A DNA stretch of 64,000 nt, taken from contig JBOHQX010000404.1 in the NCBI GenBank assembly GCA_050732395.1, positions 62,001-126,000 on the forward strand, written 5' to 3'. The position numbers and the translations under genes are program-made. This document shows positions 32,306 to 41,401 of the stretch, one piece after another. The notes beneath the pieces were generated by a model. It searched no databases and was not told the origin of the DNA. It worked only from the letters and a program-made list of their open reading frames with translations. Position 1 is the first letter of the stretch, and every line of letters starts with the position of its first letter. The stretch comes from JBIOXB01 sp050732395. Its GTDB lineage: Bacteria; Zhuqueibacterota; Zhuqueibacteria; Zhuqueibacterales; Zhuqueibacteraceae.

Positions 32306-34432
32306 ATGAAATTCGTGACGACCGCACGATCGGTCAGCCTGTTCGCCGCGGCATTGGCGTATTCCATCTTGGTGGTGAATCTGCAAGCGCAAGTCAGGCC
32401 ACGAGTCGATTCGCGCTTTGGCACGGTCGGCCGCGAGGGCGCTGTGCGCTTGCAATTGCAGAACTATCGCGAGTATCAACGCCAGAACCAGGATCCGGTG
32501 CTCGCGGGCAAACAGAAACATTTCGTCGTCGGCCAGGTGACCTCTCGCAGTGATGAATGGAACACGGATTGGGACTGGTACCTCGTCGATCTGATGGAAA
32601 AACCGAAATCCTTGCTCCTGCAGCATTTGCTCAATTTCACTTTGAACGTGGTGCGTTCCGACGCGCTTCCCGTCATTCGTGACACCTGGAATGCCAATCG
32701 GCCGCAGCTCGAAGCTTTGTGGGCACAGACCGTCAATGGCGCCTCCAAAACGTGGAAGAAAAGAGTTTTGGGCGTCACGCTGTACAGTTATACCGTGCGC
32801 TTGAGCGACACCAGAGTTTCCATTCCCGCCGAGCTGCCTGAGATTCAGCTCACGGTCGCACCCAACGGCGAAGAAATAAACTTTTCCTTCGAGACCTCGG
32901 TGACATGGTCCACGCATGCGCGCGGCAGCAATGGCAGCATACATGCTTCCCCGACTTTCGATACCAAGCTCACCCTCGGGGGTACGATCGCGATGCTCGA
33001 CGACGAAAAAGGCCGCTATTTCGTCCTCAAGGACGTTTACGGCAGGTCGGTGACGGATGCCCAGGGCAAGATCGTGTTCACCGTCAACATTCTCAACATT
33101 GGTAACGTGAATTTCACCTGGAACAAGATCGACGTCATCGTCCAGACGCAGATCGATAACGCCGTCGGGAGCGGCATGGCGCAAATCAAGAACATCGACC
33201 TCAACAACGACGGCAGCCCCGATCTGGCACAACATTTTTATTTCGAGCAATTCTTGTCCAAGACTTTCTTCGCGGGCGAGCCTTTGCGCCGGCAGCAACA
33301 GATTTTGGACGGCATTTTCGATCGCGACGCCTCTTGGATCCGGGAACAAATCGAAGGGCGCGGCGTACGCGGCGCAGTTTGGGAAATCGGCAACGAGCCC
33401 AATTGGTTTCCACTGATGCGGCCGGAGCAATACGCGCTCGAATTCCGGCGCTACTATGATTGGATCAGAACGCTGGATCCCACGGCCAAAGTGATGCTGG
33501 GCGGATTGTTTTTGAAGGAAGTGATCGACCGCCCCGAGGACATCGCGATGACCCTGATCCCGCCTCTGCTGAGCGTAGAATTGCGCCGGGAAGTGGCGGC
33601 GTTCATCAGCAACGTCATGTTCGAAGCGTCGACGGTCGCGTGGTTCGAAGCATTTCGCGCCGCTTTGCCAGCCGAGGTCGAGGTGAATATCGGCAACTTC
33701 CACCTCTATCCCATGCGCGCGGAAGCACAGGCTTTCAAGCTCGCAGACGTTGAACCGGCAATCGCGGCCCTGTGTGCGAGCTTCCAAAGGCACCAGGTGG
33801 CGGAAATCTGGGCGACGGAGATGGGAAACATCGATTGGCGCCGCAATGAAGCCGAAGTCGCCACGATGTGTGCGCAACTTACCTCATACTTGCAAGAGAA
33901 TCAGTTTGGCATCACCAAATGGTTCTGGAGCCGTTCGGTGGGTTATGACCGCCGCTTCGACACTATCGGCCAGCAGCCGGTCACAGCGCTGTTAGCGAAC
34001 GACGGCGCCACATTGACGAAAATCGGCCAGGCCTACTTGAGCGCAGCCATGCGCCATTCGGAGGATCTGCGCTGGACGGATACAAAACTGGACCGAGGCA
34101 GTGATCGTGGTCTTGAAACAGACCAGCCGCGGGAATTGGCGCTCGCAGCGAATTACCCCAATCCGTTTTCACTGACGGCAGCCGGGTCAACGCACGGCGT
34201 CACGTCCATTCCGTTCGCATTACCGGAAGCGCGCGAAGTGGAAGTGCGCGTCTATGATATGTTGGGCCGTTTGACGCGCCAAATCGTGCGTGGCCAGCAA
34301 AACGCTGGCTGGCATCAGGTCGCCTGGGATGGCCGCGACGAAAGCGGTAAACTGGTGACCAGCGGCATCTACTTCTTGACCCTGCAGGCCGGCGAGCAAA
34401 GGCTGGTACGCAAGCTGATGGTGACGAAATGA
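32306..34432 (+). CDS. Secreted GH-A-type glycoside hydrolase with T9SS/FlgD-like tail
   Basis: 708 residues from ATG 32306, with GGAGGG at 32297-32302. A signal peptide ends near NLQAQV (about residue 29). Residues 30-330 are beta-rich and unrecognised, with a calcium-type loop near DLNNDGSPDL. From about 345 there is a TIM-barrel part: WEIGNEPNW holds the acid/base Glu364 of clan GH-A, and EIWATEMGN holds Glu505 at the place of the nucleophile. The tail from about 610 (NYPNPF...VYDMLGRLTRQ...GIYFLTLQAG) is a type IX sorting domain. It should hydrolyse a polysaccharide outside the cell. The GH family number cannot be set by eye. Confidence 0.7.
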   Translation: MKFVTTARSVSLFAAALAYSILVVNLQAQVRPRVDSRFGTVGREGAVRLQLQNYREYQRQNQDPVLAGKQKHFVVGQVTSRSDEWNTDWDWYLVDLMEKPKSLLLQHLLNFTLNVVRSDALPVIRDTWNANRPQLEALWAQTVNGASKTWKKRVLGVTLYSYTVRLSDTRVSIPAELPEIQLTVAPNGEEINFSFETSVTWSTHARGSNGSIHASPTFDTKLTLGGTIAMLDDEKGRYFVLKDVYGRSVTDAQGKIVFTVNILNIGNVNFTWNKIDVIVQTQIDNAVGSGMAQIKNIDLNNDGSPDLAQHFYFEQFLSKTFFAGEPLRRQQQILDGIFDRDASWIREQIEGRGVRGAVWEIGNEPNWFPLMRPEQYALEFRRYYDWIRTLDPTAKVMLGGLFLKEVIDRPEDIAMTLIPPLLSVELRREVAAFISNVMFEASTVAWFEAFRAALPAEVEVNIGNFHLYPMRAEAQAFKLADVEPAIAALCASFQRHQVAEIWATEMGNIDWRRNEAEVATMCAQLTSYLQENQFGITKWFWSRSVGYDRRFDTIGQQPVTALLANDGATLTKIGQAYLSAAMRHSEDLRWTDTKLDRGSDRGLETDQPRELALAANYPNPFSLTAAGSTHGVTSIPFALPEAREVEVRVYDMLGRLTRQIVRGQQNAGWHQVAWDGRDESGKLVTSGIYFLTLQAGEQRLVRKLMVTK

Positions 34433-34483
34433 GCTTGATAAGCACTCCGTAAATCGAAAATCGTCATTTGTAAATCAATCATT

Positions 34484-34527
34484 CAAACAAAAAGGAGACG
34501 TATATGTGCACGTCTCCTTTTTGTTTG
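34484..34527. terminator. Strong bidirectional intrinsic terminator
   Basis: A perfect 18-base stem: arm 34484-34501 (CAAACAAAAAGGAGACGT) and its exact complement at 34510-34527, with an eight-base loop. The A-rich outer part gives TTTTTGTTT on both strands. It sits between the glycosidase gene (ends 34432) and the convergent small membrane protein gene (ends 34568). Confidence 0.9.
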
Positions 34528-34567
34528 AGGTGATCATCGCCTTGGCAGGCGATTTCGATTCGTGAGC

Positions 34568-34849
34568 TCATCCCATCGGCAACAACGACAGTCCGTTAAT
34601 CAACCGCACGCCGCAATAAATCAATACAATACCTACCAAGCACGACAAGAACCATTTCGGCGCTTTGAACAATTGTTCCAGCAAGGCCGGAAGAATTTTG
34701 ATCAACTCTGCCCAAAATCCGTTGCCTGCGGGAGGGTTGCGATCTCCATTGCGCGGGCTCCTGCGCGTGACGTCTTTATAAGCGCCCATCAATCCTACGA
34801 CGATAAAAGCCAATCCCAACACCGTAAGCGCCCAGCCAACGAGGACCAT
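34568..34849 (-). CDS. Small two-helix membrane protein
   Basis: 93 residues with two membrane helices: VLVGWALTVLGLAFIVVGLMGA (about 2-23) and KWFLSCLVGIVLIYCGVRLI (about 65-84). A basic loop (DVTRRSPRNGDRNPP) joins them. The start is supported by GGGAGAG eight bases upstream on the minus strand. No family is recognised. It is isolated, with a strong terminator after it and a repeat-filled gap before it. Confidence 0.65.
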   Translation of the reverse strand: MVLVGWALTVLGLAFIVVGLMGAYKDVTRRSPRNGDRNPPAGNGFWAELIKILPALLEQLFKAPKWFLSCLVGIVLIYCGVRLINGLSLLPMG

Positions 34850-35363
34850 GTTTTGCTCTCCCGAGAATCCAGATACTATGACAAATTCTTGAGGTCTTAC
34901 AATCTGCGCGAATAACGTCTACACCAGTTTTCAACCAGGCGAAAAGCCCCTTGCGGGTTGAAAACTAAAGCCCTTCGGGCAGCACGGCAGCACAAAAATG
35001 TAAAAACTTTTCAACACGGAGACACAGAGCGCACGGAGAGTCACAGCGCGGCATAGCCGCAACAAAAAAACTCACGCAAAGCCTCGCTAAGATTCGCAAA
35101 GACTTCCGGCCGGCAGAGTCGCAACCAAAAACTTTGTTAAAAAGGCAAAGTTCTACAAGTTTGTATTACAGAGTGAGTTTTATTACGCGGAGTTCTTAAA
35201 AATTCTCTGTGAAACTCCGTGTTCCCTGTGTCTCTGTGTTGAAAAATGGGTTAACATATGAGTAAAACTTTCAGATTTTATTCTAAGTTTGATTGCTGCA
35301 GCGCGTGAAGTGTAACGTGTAATCTGTAGGATTAGTCTTGCACTCCGCTCCACGCCCCCTGCC
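34850..35363. other. Intergenic region, 514 bases, filled with repeats
   Basis: No gene seen. It contains an 11-base perfect hairpin (34926-34936 with 34956-34966), a longer inverted repeat (35008-35246) listed separately, and at 35308-35322 the 15-mer AAGTGTAACGTGTAA, identical to part of the hairpin at 9607-9657 and nearly all of one arm of 60587-60643. Confidence 0.6.
35008..35246. repeat. Inverted repeat with 'ACACAGAG' arms
   Basis: The left arm 35008-35029 (TTTTCAACACGGAGACACAGAG without break) pairs with 35225-35246 with two mismatches in 22. Sequence next to the arms continues the theme (GCACGGAGAG, CTCTGTGAAACTCCGTG). Such 'cacagagacacagag' repeats are a known intergenic type in environmental bacterial genomes. 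No transposase is encoded inside. Confidence 0.65.
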
Positions 35364-36344
35364 TCAGTCAAACATCATCTTGCCTTCACGGATGACCTCC
35401 CGCCCATCGATGATGACCGTGGGATTCATGATGATGCCGCGTGCCAAAACTTCGTGAGGCTTGCCGCCGGTGCCGCGGCGACCAAAGCCCAGATGTACCG
35501 TTCCCTGCACTTTTTCATCTTCCATCTCCGACTGGCCCAGCCTCGCGTTCTCGTTCATGCCAAAACCGATTTCAACGACATGCCGGCCCGCGCCGCTTTT
35601 GCTCGCAGCAGCTGATTCCGCCGCTTCCTCGATGGCGCGCAGACGCCGGCGCAGATCGTTGGAAGTTTTTCCTCCTTTGATGAGCTTGACCCTGCCATCC
35701 ACGACTTTGATTTGAATCGGCTGGGTGCGGTGACTCGCTTCGCCAGCAACTGCATTCAGCAGAATCTCCCCATTGACCGAGCTGACTTGCGGCACGACGA
35801 ATGCCCGGCCCGCCGGCAAGCTGCAGCAATACTCTTCGCCATTGAGCGGTGCGGCTTCGATGTGCCCGCGGCGTTGCAGAATTGTCATTTCCAGTTCCGC
35901 TCCGGAAGCAAGGCGCAGCCTGAGTGAGCGTCCGATGGTCAAGATATCTGCAAGCCTGCGGCAGCGCTCACGCAGCCGGCGGAAATCGGTGTTGGCACAG
36001 CGTTGAATGGTATCTTCTTCCAATTGCGGCCAGATGATCACGCGGCTGGTCGTCTGGTGCCGAAGCCAATTCAGGCTGTCCGCATCGAGGTGTGGCGCAA
36101 GCAGAACCACTTGCGCCACACTGCTCAAAAACTGGCGTGAAAGCTGCGACAGCAGCGAACGCTTAATGGGTGAATGGGGAATTTCCAAAAAAAAGACTTC
36201 CACGCGCGCTTTCTCAGCGACCTTACGAAAGACTTGCGCCGGGGAAGAGAGTTTGGGCGTTGCCACCAAGAGCAAAGTCTGTTTCGGCTGCACCTCTAAA
36301 CTCTCGAAGAGTGCAAGTTGAGCTGCTTTTTCGAGTCGATTCAT
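35364..36344 (-). CDS. M29 aminopeptidase paralogue lacking metal ligands, probably inactive
   Basis: 326 residues, clearly of the M29 (aminopeptidase T/AmpS) fold: CSLPAGRAFVVPQVSSVNG, VVEIGFGMNENARL, GTVHLGFGRR. Compared with its neighbour, the ligand Glu of LPAGE is Arg180, and the H-x-D pair near the end reads H-E-V (297-299), so two of the metal ligands are lost. Glu258 and His284 remain. It overlaps the active paralogue's stop in an ATGA (36344-36341), so the two are co-translated. M29 enzymes are dimers; this may be a non-catalytic partner that shapes or controls the active subunit (inference). Confidence 0.75.
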   Translation of the reverse strand: MNRLEKAAQLALFESLEVQPKQTLLLVATPKLSSPAQVFRKVAEKARVEVFFLEIPHSPIKRSLLSQLSRQFLSSVAQVVLLAPHLDADSLNWLRHQTTSRVIIWPQLEEDTIQRCANTDFRRLRERCRRLADILTIGRSLRLRLASGAELEMTILQRRGHIEAAPLNGEEYCCSLPAGRAFVVPQVSSVNGEILLNAVAGEASHRTQPIQIKVVDGRVKLIKGGKTSNDLRRRLRAIEEAAESAAASKSGAGRHVVEIGFGMNENARLGQSEMEDEKVQGTVHLGFGRRGTGGKPHEVLARGIIMNPTVIIDGREVIREGKMMFD

Positions 36345-37450
36345 GCGCCCAGTAATTTTCCCGCTTCCATAATGATGCGGCCGTCGATGCGCACGGTGGG
36401 CTCGAGGATCAGCCCGTCGAGATGGCTTGAGACCGCAACATTTCCTCCCATCGATTTATTGTCTCCCAAAGCGATGTGCACGGTGCCCATCACTTTCTCA
36501 TCTTCCAAAATCAAACCGGTGATTTTCGCTTTGTCGTTGGTGCCGATGCCGAGCTCGGCGATATTGCGGCCGAACGTGCCCACGGCCTCGACCAATGCAT
36601 TGAGCTGCCGCGCTTCTGGGCCACCGGTGATCTCCACCGCGAGACCGTCGCGGACGACCAGATGAATCGGCCTTTTGATTTTGCCGATGCCTGCGACTGC
36701 GGCCTCGAATACGATTGTGCCTTGCGCCGTGCCTTCCACCGGTGCGAAGAACGTTTCGCCCGCAGGCAAATTGCCGGAATCCCCGGGATGGTGATACAAG
36801 CCGGTGTCGGGCTTGGGATAACGGTCGCCGCGTTGCATCACAATGTCCGTGCCCGCCGGGCTGGTGACGTGAACCTCTTTGGCTTTCTGCAATTCTCCCG
36901 AGAGGCGAATGCTGCGCTCGGCGATGGCACGATAATCCGCGCTCAGGCAGCGAATCATCATGTCTTCGGTTACGCCGGGCAAGGTCGCGATGCGCGCACC
37001 GCGCGCAATCGCTTCGCGCCGCGCCGCGGTGTGCGTGACGGATTTGCTGGTTGGGCACAAAACAACGCTGCTGAGGGCCATCATCGCGGCCACGGGAGCC
37101 GGCGGCTCCTCACCGTTACGCGCGCGCGGCGTCATTTCGACCAATATCGCTTCCGCATTTAGTCCTTTCGCTGCTTGCCAAAGAGTGACACCAATGGTAC
37201 GCTTGTTCTCGTCCGTGAGAATCATTACCGTTTCCCCGGGCTGCAGGGCCATGCAATCAACGAGTGCAATGCGTGCAGCGTTTTCCAGTGCGCCGGCCGA
37301 TTTTTTTGCAGTTACCACTGCGGGCGCGGGTCTTTTACGCCTCGCCGCTTTCAATTTAGCCGGCGCGGTTTTATTTTTGCCGGCATTTTTCGAAGCAGCG
37401 GCTTGCCGCTTTATCCGGGGGGCAGTGGGTTTTCGTTTTGCCATGATCAA
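36341..37450 (-). CDS. M29-family metallo-aminopeptidase with basic N-terminal tail
   Basis: 369 residues (367 from a second ATG at 37444). The catalytic body has the M29 metal ligands: Glu232 in NLPAGETFFAP, Glu299 in NIAELGIGTN, His325 in GTVHIALG, and His343 and Asp345 in SSHLDGLILEP. The family removes N-terminal amino acids from peptides, using Zn, Co or Mn in the cytosol. Residues 1-52 are an added tail rich in Lys, Arg, Ala and Pro (for example KRKPTAPRIKRQ, KLKAARRKRPAP) with no acid residues until Glu56, like histone-H1-type tails. This is not usual for M29. It lies in a minus-strand peptide-use block. Confidence 0.85.
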   Translation of the reverse strand: MIMAKRKPTAPRIKRQAAASKNAGKNKTAPAKLKAARRKRPAPAVVTAKKSAGALENAARIALVDCMALQPGETVMILTDENKRTIGVTLWQAAKGLNAEAILVEMTPRARNGEEPPAPVAAMMALSSVVLCPTSKSVTHTAARREAIARGARIATLPGVTEDMMIRCLSADYRAIAERSIRLSGELQKAKEVHVTSPAGTDIVMQRGDRYPKPDTGLYHHPGDSGNLPAGETFFAPVEGTAQGTIVFEAAVAGIGKIKRPIHLVVRDGLAVEITGGPEARQLNALVEAVGTFGRNIAELGIGTNDKAKITGLILEDEKVMGTVHIALGDNKSMGGNVAVSSHLDGLILEPTVRIDGRIIMEAGKLLGA

Positions 37451-37577
37451 TCCGCTTTGTCATCTTGAAAGAATCCTGACAGAGTGGGACGAGCTGCCGT
37501 GGCGTCACAAGCCGTAAGGCCCTCGTGGGATTCTTCCGAATGAGAGGAAAACACTCCACCCTGAACCTGGCAGAGCG

Positions 37578-38834
37578 CTACTCTTGCATAAACACATGCG
37601 CAAAAATTTTGGCATCATCCATCATGTTTTCAACCAGACAATACTCATCCGGGCTATGCGCGGTGTCGTCCATTGTTGACCATACGGCGGCTGGAATGCC
37701 GTGCCTGCGAAAAAATGCCGCGACCGTGCCGCCGCCTATGCCGACGGGCTTGGCGTGTAAGCGGCGCAGCTCGCGCAGGGCGCGGGTGAGCGCCAGCACC
37801 ACCGGCGCATCAGCAGCCGTCGGCCGCGCGGCCTGGCCGGAGTTGGGTGAAGAAATCGCAATCTTGACTTTGAATTGCCGTTCAATTCCTTGGGCGATTC
37901 TCTTCACTTCCCGCATGACCTCGGATACCTTGTAATCGGGAAGCACGCGGCAATCAAAATACATCACGTCCTCGCCCGGAATGGTGTTCACATTGGGCAC
38001 GTTGGCTTCGCGCTTGGTTGGCTCGAAAGTCGAAATCGGCGGTGAGTACATGGCGTCGCGCTTGCGGAATTTTCCGTGCAGCGAATCCATATGCACGGCA
38101 AAAAAGCTGGCGGCCTTGTGCGCATTGCGGCCACGCTCCGGAATGGAAGCATGTGTTTGTATGCCGCGGGTATGAAAACGGAGCCAAAGAACGCTTTTTT
38201 CCGCGATCTCGATCACCGTCCCTTTTGCGTCGCCCGCATCAGGAATGATAATGAGATCGTCTTTTTTGAACAAATCGCGATGATGATCCAGCAAATATTT
38301 GACGCCGTATGCGCTGCCGGTCTCTTCATCGGCCACCAGCACCAAACCCGTATTCGAAGCCGGCGTGAGGCCGAGATCGTGAAAAGCCTTGACGGCGAAA
38401 ACGGAGGAAGCCAGCCCGGCTTGATTGTCTTCCGTGCCGCGGCCGATCAGCTTGGTCCGGCCTCTTTTGTCTTTTTCAACCCGCATGGTCCACGGATCGC
38501 CCGACCATTTTGACAAATCACCCGGCGGCACAACGTCCAAGTGCGACATGATCCAGACCGTGCGTTTGGATGAGTGGCCATGAAAACGTGCGATGAGATT
38601 GGGCCGATAGCCGCAGGCCACGCGCGAGTCGGGTGCGTGGTATTCCTGCACGTCATCCGGTTTCAAATTTTCTCGGATCCAAGCGCTCAGAAAATCGGCT
38701 TTTTGTCTTTCGCCTTCGCCGCCATTTTCCGGCGCAAGCGCGGGAATGGCCGTGAGCTGCCGCTGCAACTCAATCGCTTCGTCGCGATAAAGGTCGATCT
38801 TTTTGAGAATGGCCTTGAGATGAGCAAACGGCAT
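37578..38834 (-). CDS. M20-family metallohydrolase (ArgE/DapE-like peptidase)
   Basis: 418 residues. Metal and catalytic motifs of M20: MSHLDVVPPG, RGTEDNQAG, VADEETGSAYG (catalytic and metal Glu), IPDAGD, and the final His in DDTAHSPDE. The dimerisation domain begins LRFHTRGIQTHASIPERGRNAHKAA. The family removes N-acyl groups or amino acids from small peptides; M20A 'diaminopimelate aminotransferase-like' archaeal-type enzymes show the same GGGTVAAFFRRHGIPA ending. Its neighbour downstream is an M29 aminopeptidase, upstream an OPT transporter, so it probably works on imported peptides. Confidence 0.88.
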   Translation of the reverse strand: MPFAHLKAILKKIDLYRDEAIELQRQLTAIPALAPENGGEGERQKADFLSAWIRENLKPDDVQEYHAPDSRVACGYRPNLIARFHGHSSKRTVWIMSHLDVVPPGDLSKWSGDPWTMRVEKDKRGRTKLIGRGTEDNQAGLASSVFAVKAFHDLGLTPASNTGLVLVADEETGSAYGVKYLLDHHRDLFKKDDLIIIPDAGDAKGTVIEIAEKSVLWLRFHTRGIQTHASIPERGRNAHKAASFFAVHMDSLHGKFRKRDAMYSPPISTFEPTKREANVPNVNTIPGEDVMYFDCRVLPDYKVSEVMREVKRIAQGIERQFKVKIAISSPNSGQAARPTAADAPVVLALTRALRELRRLHAKPVGIGGGTVAAFFRRHGIPAAVWSTMDDTAHSPDEYCLVENMMDDAKIFAHVFMQE

Positions 38835-38919
38835 TCAGCGTTGCCTCTTGAATCTTCGTCATTGGTTGTAACCGGCCGACGGATCTTTTGATCTGTAGAC
38901 GGTAATGAATTTGACTGCT

Positions 38920-40986
38920 TTACAATTTCTTGCCGGCGACGCGATACAGCGTCCATCCCATGAACGCGAAAAACAACGTCCCCATCAGATAATAACCCCC
39001 GCCGCCGAGCATGCCCGTCAGCCCGTGCTCCGCGCTGAGTTTTTGCAGAGCATTGAAGATGTTATCATTGACCGAAAGTAAAGCCACGATTACACCGGCC
39101 AGCGCGCCGCCAGCCACTAAACCCGTCGCGAACAAACTGCCGCGGCCCAATTCCGCATCTTCCGTTTCTTCTTGATTTTTTTTCGACTTCCAATCCACAA
39201 TGCCCTTGATCGCGCCGCCGATAAAAATCGGCAGGGTCGTGGAGAGCGGCAAATATGCGCCGACGGCAAAGGACAGGGACTTCACGCCGCACAACTCCAT
39301 CGTGATCGAGAGAAAAGCGCCCACGAGCACGAATTGCCAATCGAGATTGAACGAGAGCAGGCCCTTAATCAGCGTAGCCATCAACGTGCCTTGCGGCGCG
39401 GGAAACTTATCGCTGCCAATGGCGTGCTGAATGCCTTGCGCCGCCATTTCGGTAGTCGGTTTATCCAGCAAGATCAGCGTCGCGCCGATCACGAGGGAAG
39501 AAACCACGGCGCCGACGAACAGGCTGAGTTGCTGCCATTTGGGCGTTGCGCCGACAATATAGCCGGTTTTCAAATCCTGAGAAGTGGCCCCGCCGTTTGC
39601 CGCCGCGATGCAAATCATGCTGCCGACCACGAGCGCCATCGGCTCGTAAACGATTCCGGTCCAGCCCACGGCGATGAAGATCAAGGCCGTGCCCATGAGC
39701 GTCGCGATGGTCATACCGGAAATAGGATTGGAGCTGGTGCCGATAATGCCCACGATGCGGCTGGAAACCGTGACGAAGAAAAAACCGAAGATCACCACCA
39801 GCACGCCAAGCAACAATTTGTTGATGATGGAATCGCCCGGAATTTGTGGCATGATCGCCATCAACACCACCAGACCGATACTGCCAAAGATGACCGTGCG
39901 GAAAGAAAGATCGCGTTCGGTGCGCACCATGCTGGTCGTACCGCGCTCCTTGATCGACACCATGCTTTCTTTAAAGGAAGAGACGATGGTGGGAATGGTT
40001 TTGAGCAACGTGATAAATCCACCTGCTGCCACTGCTCCCGCCCCGATCTGGCGCACGTAGGCGCGGTAAATCGCCGCCGCGGTATTGCCGAAAGTATGCG
40101 AGGCCGGATCCCAATTGCCCGGCCCGCCTGCGGTGACCAAGTCCTTCAAATAACCCAGCTTGACGAGTTGCTGCGCAATGGTGTCTGCCGGCACGACGGA
40201 TGCGAGCAGCGGAATCAATCCCAACCAGCCCAATATACCGCCGGCCACCAGTACACCGGCGATCTTCGGACCGATGATATAGCCCACACCCAGGTATTCC
40301 GGCGTGACTTCGGCATTCAACGTGGCCGAAGGAAAATATTTGTTGGTTTGCCTCGTCACCCAGGCCGGCGTTTCGGCAATGACATGGAAGACCTTTTGCA
40401 GCAGGGCGTAAACAATGGCGAAGCCCAGGCCTTGGTAAGCGGTCTTGGCAAAATCGCCGCCTTTTTCACCGGCGATGAGTACGCTGGCACACGCCGTGCC
40501 TTCGGGATAAGGGAGAACGCCGTGTTCCTTCACAATCAGGGAACGGCGCAACGGGATCATCATCAAGGTGCCCAGCATGCCACCGAGTGCGGCGAGCGTG
40601 AAGATCGTTAAATAATTGAAGAACGGCGCACCGACGCTCACGCCATTTTCCGTCATCGACATGAATAAAAAAGCTGGCAGCGTGAAGACCACACCCGCGG
40701 CGATGGATTCGCCAGCCGAGCCAGCAGTTTGGATGATATTGTTTTCGAGAATCGTGGTTTTCAAAAACTTGCGGCCGAGTGAGATCGCCAGCACCGCGAT
40801 CGGAATCGAAGCAGAAACCGTCAAGCCGGCTTTCAATGCCAAATACACCGTCGCAGCGCCAAAGATGATGCCGAAAAGAGCACCCGCGATCAGAGCCTTC
40901 GGCGTGAATTCGGGGATGATTTGTTCGTTGGGAATGAACGGCTTGACCTTGCTCTCGGATCTGGGCGGTGCGGTTTTCGTTTCCAT
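38920..40986 (-). CDS. OPT-family oligopeptide transporter
   Basis: 688 residues with about 14 to 16 membrane helices. The N-terminus PEFTPKALIAGALFGIIFGAATVYLALKAGLTVSASIPIAVLAISLG and NIIQTAGSAGESIAAGVVFTLPAFLFM are signatures of the prokaryotic OPT branch (TIGR00728/733 type). It imports oligopeptides, and sometimes peptide-metal chelates, driven by protons. It heads the minus-strand block with M20 and two M29 proteins, consistent with uptake followed by hydrolysis. AAGATGGAAAC at the start follows TGGAGGAAAG on the minus strand, a good ribosome site. Confidence 0.92.
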   Translation of the reverse strand: METKTAPPRSESKVKPFIPNEQIIPEFTPKALIAGALFGIIFGAATVYLALKAGLTVSASIPIAVLAISLGRKFLKTTILENNIIQTAGSAGESIAAGVVFTLPAFLFMSMTENGVSVGAPFFNYLTIFTLAALGGMLGTLMMIPLRRSLIVKEHGVLPYPEGTACASVLIAGEKGGDFAKTAYQGLGFAIVYALLQKVFHVIAETPAWVTRQTNKYFPSATLNAEVTPEYLGVGYIIGPKIAGVLVAGGILGWLGLIPLLASVVPADTIAQQLVKLGYLKDLVTAGGPGNWDPASHTFGNTAAAIYRAYVRQIGAGAVAAGGFITLLKTIPTIVSSFKESMVSIKERGTTSMVRTERDLSFRTVIFGSIGLVVLMAIMPQIPGDSIINKLLLGVLVVIFGFFFVTVSSRIVGIIGTSSNPISGMTIATLMGTALIFIAVGWTGIVYEPMALVVGSMICIAAANGGATSQDLKTGYIVGATPKWQQLSLFVGAVVSSLVIGATLILLDKPTTEMAAQGIQHAIGSDKFPAPQGTLMATLIKGLLSFNLDWQFVLVGAFLSITMELCGVKSLSFAVGAYLPLSTTLPIFIGGAIKGIVDWKSKKNQEETEDAELGRGSLFATGLVAGGALAGVIVALLSVNDNIFNALQKLSAEHGLTGMLGGGGYYLMGTLFFAFMGWTLYRVAGKKL

Positions 40987-41401
40987 CTTTCCTCCACAAA
41001 CGAAAAGATTAGGTGCGGTAGGTTGATCATCTTACCCGAGCCATGAGGTATGCACAGCGCATTCATGCAGAACGGCTTGAAACGTGATCCAAAAGCTTTG
41101 ATGGTTTGGAGGCCTCGTGCCAGCGGGAAGGAAGCCGCAGTGGAACAAGTTAGTTTTCCTAACTCGCTGGCCACAGCGTATCCTGTCTGTGGAAGGGTTG
41201 AATGCCGAGATGCGCACGTGATGAAGGGAGAAGCGCCTTCCCATGCGTCACAAATTTATGTCAGGCTCATGTTGAAAGCGGCTGCCAAAATATTATGAAT
41301 CGGCCCAAAAGTCAAGCGGAAAATCCGGCCTCGCCGGAGTTTTTTATTGGTTTTTCCAGAAAGATTTTCTATATTTACTCGAAAAAGTTTGGTTTATAAG
41401 T
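40987..41401. other. Intergenic region between divergent OPT and ecfT genes, 415 bases
   Basis: No gene seen. It must hold both promoters. I looked for a vitamin riboswitch before the EcfT gene and recognised none; a small stem GGGAGAAGCGCCTTCCC near 41226-41242 is the only structure I can point to. The last 60 bases are AT-rich with TATAAG just before the GTG start. Confidence 0.4.

Noticed and set aside
32291..33877. A 528-codon open frame on the minus strand opposite the glycosidase gene.
   Set aside because: It mirrors a real gene with a signal peptide, ribosome site and catalytic motifs; its own translation has no known domain and is rich in His, Arg and Gln as antisense frames of GC-rich genes are.
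39172..40611. A 479-codon plus-strand frame opposite the OPT transporter.
   Set aside because: Its translation is full of charged and His residues with no hydrophobic core, the antisense of membrane helices.
40987..41401. Possible cobalamin or other vitamin riboswitch before ecfT.
   Set aside because: GGAAGCCGCAGTGG near 41128 recalls a B12 box fragment, but the remaining conserved elements are absent.
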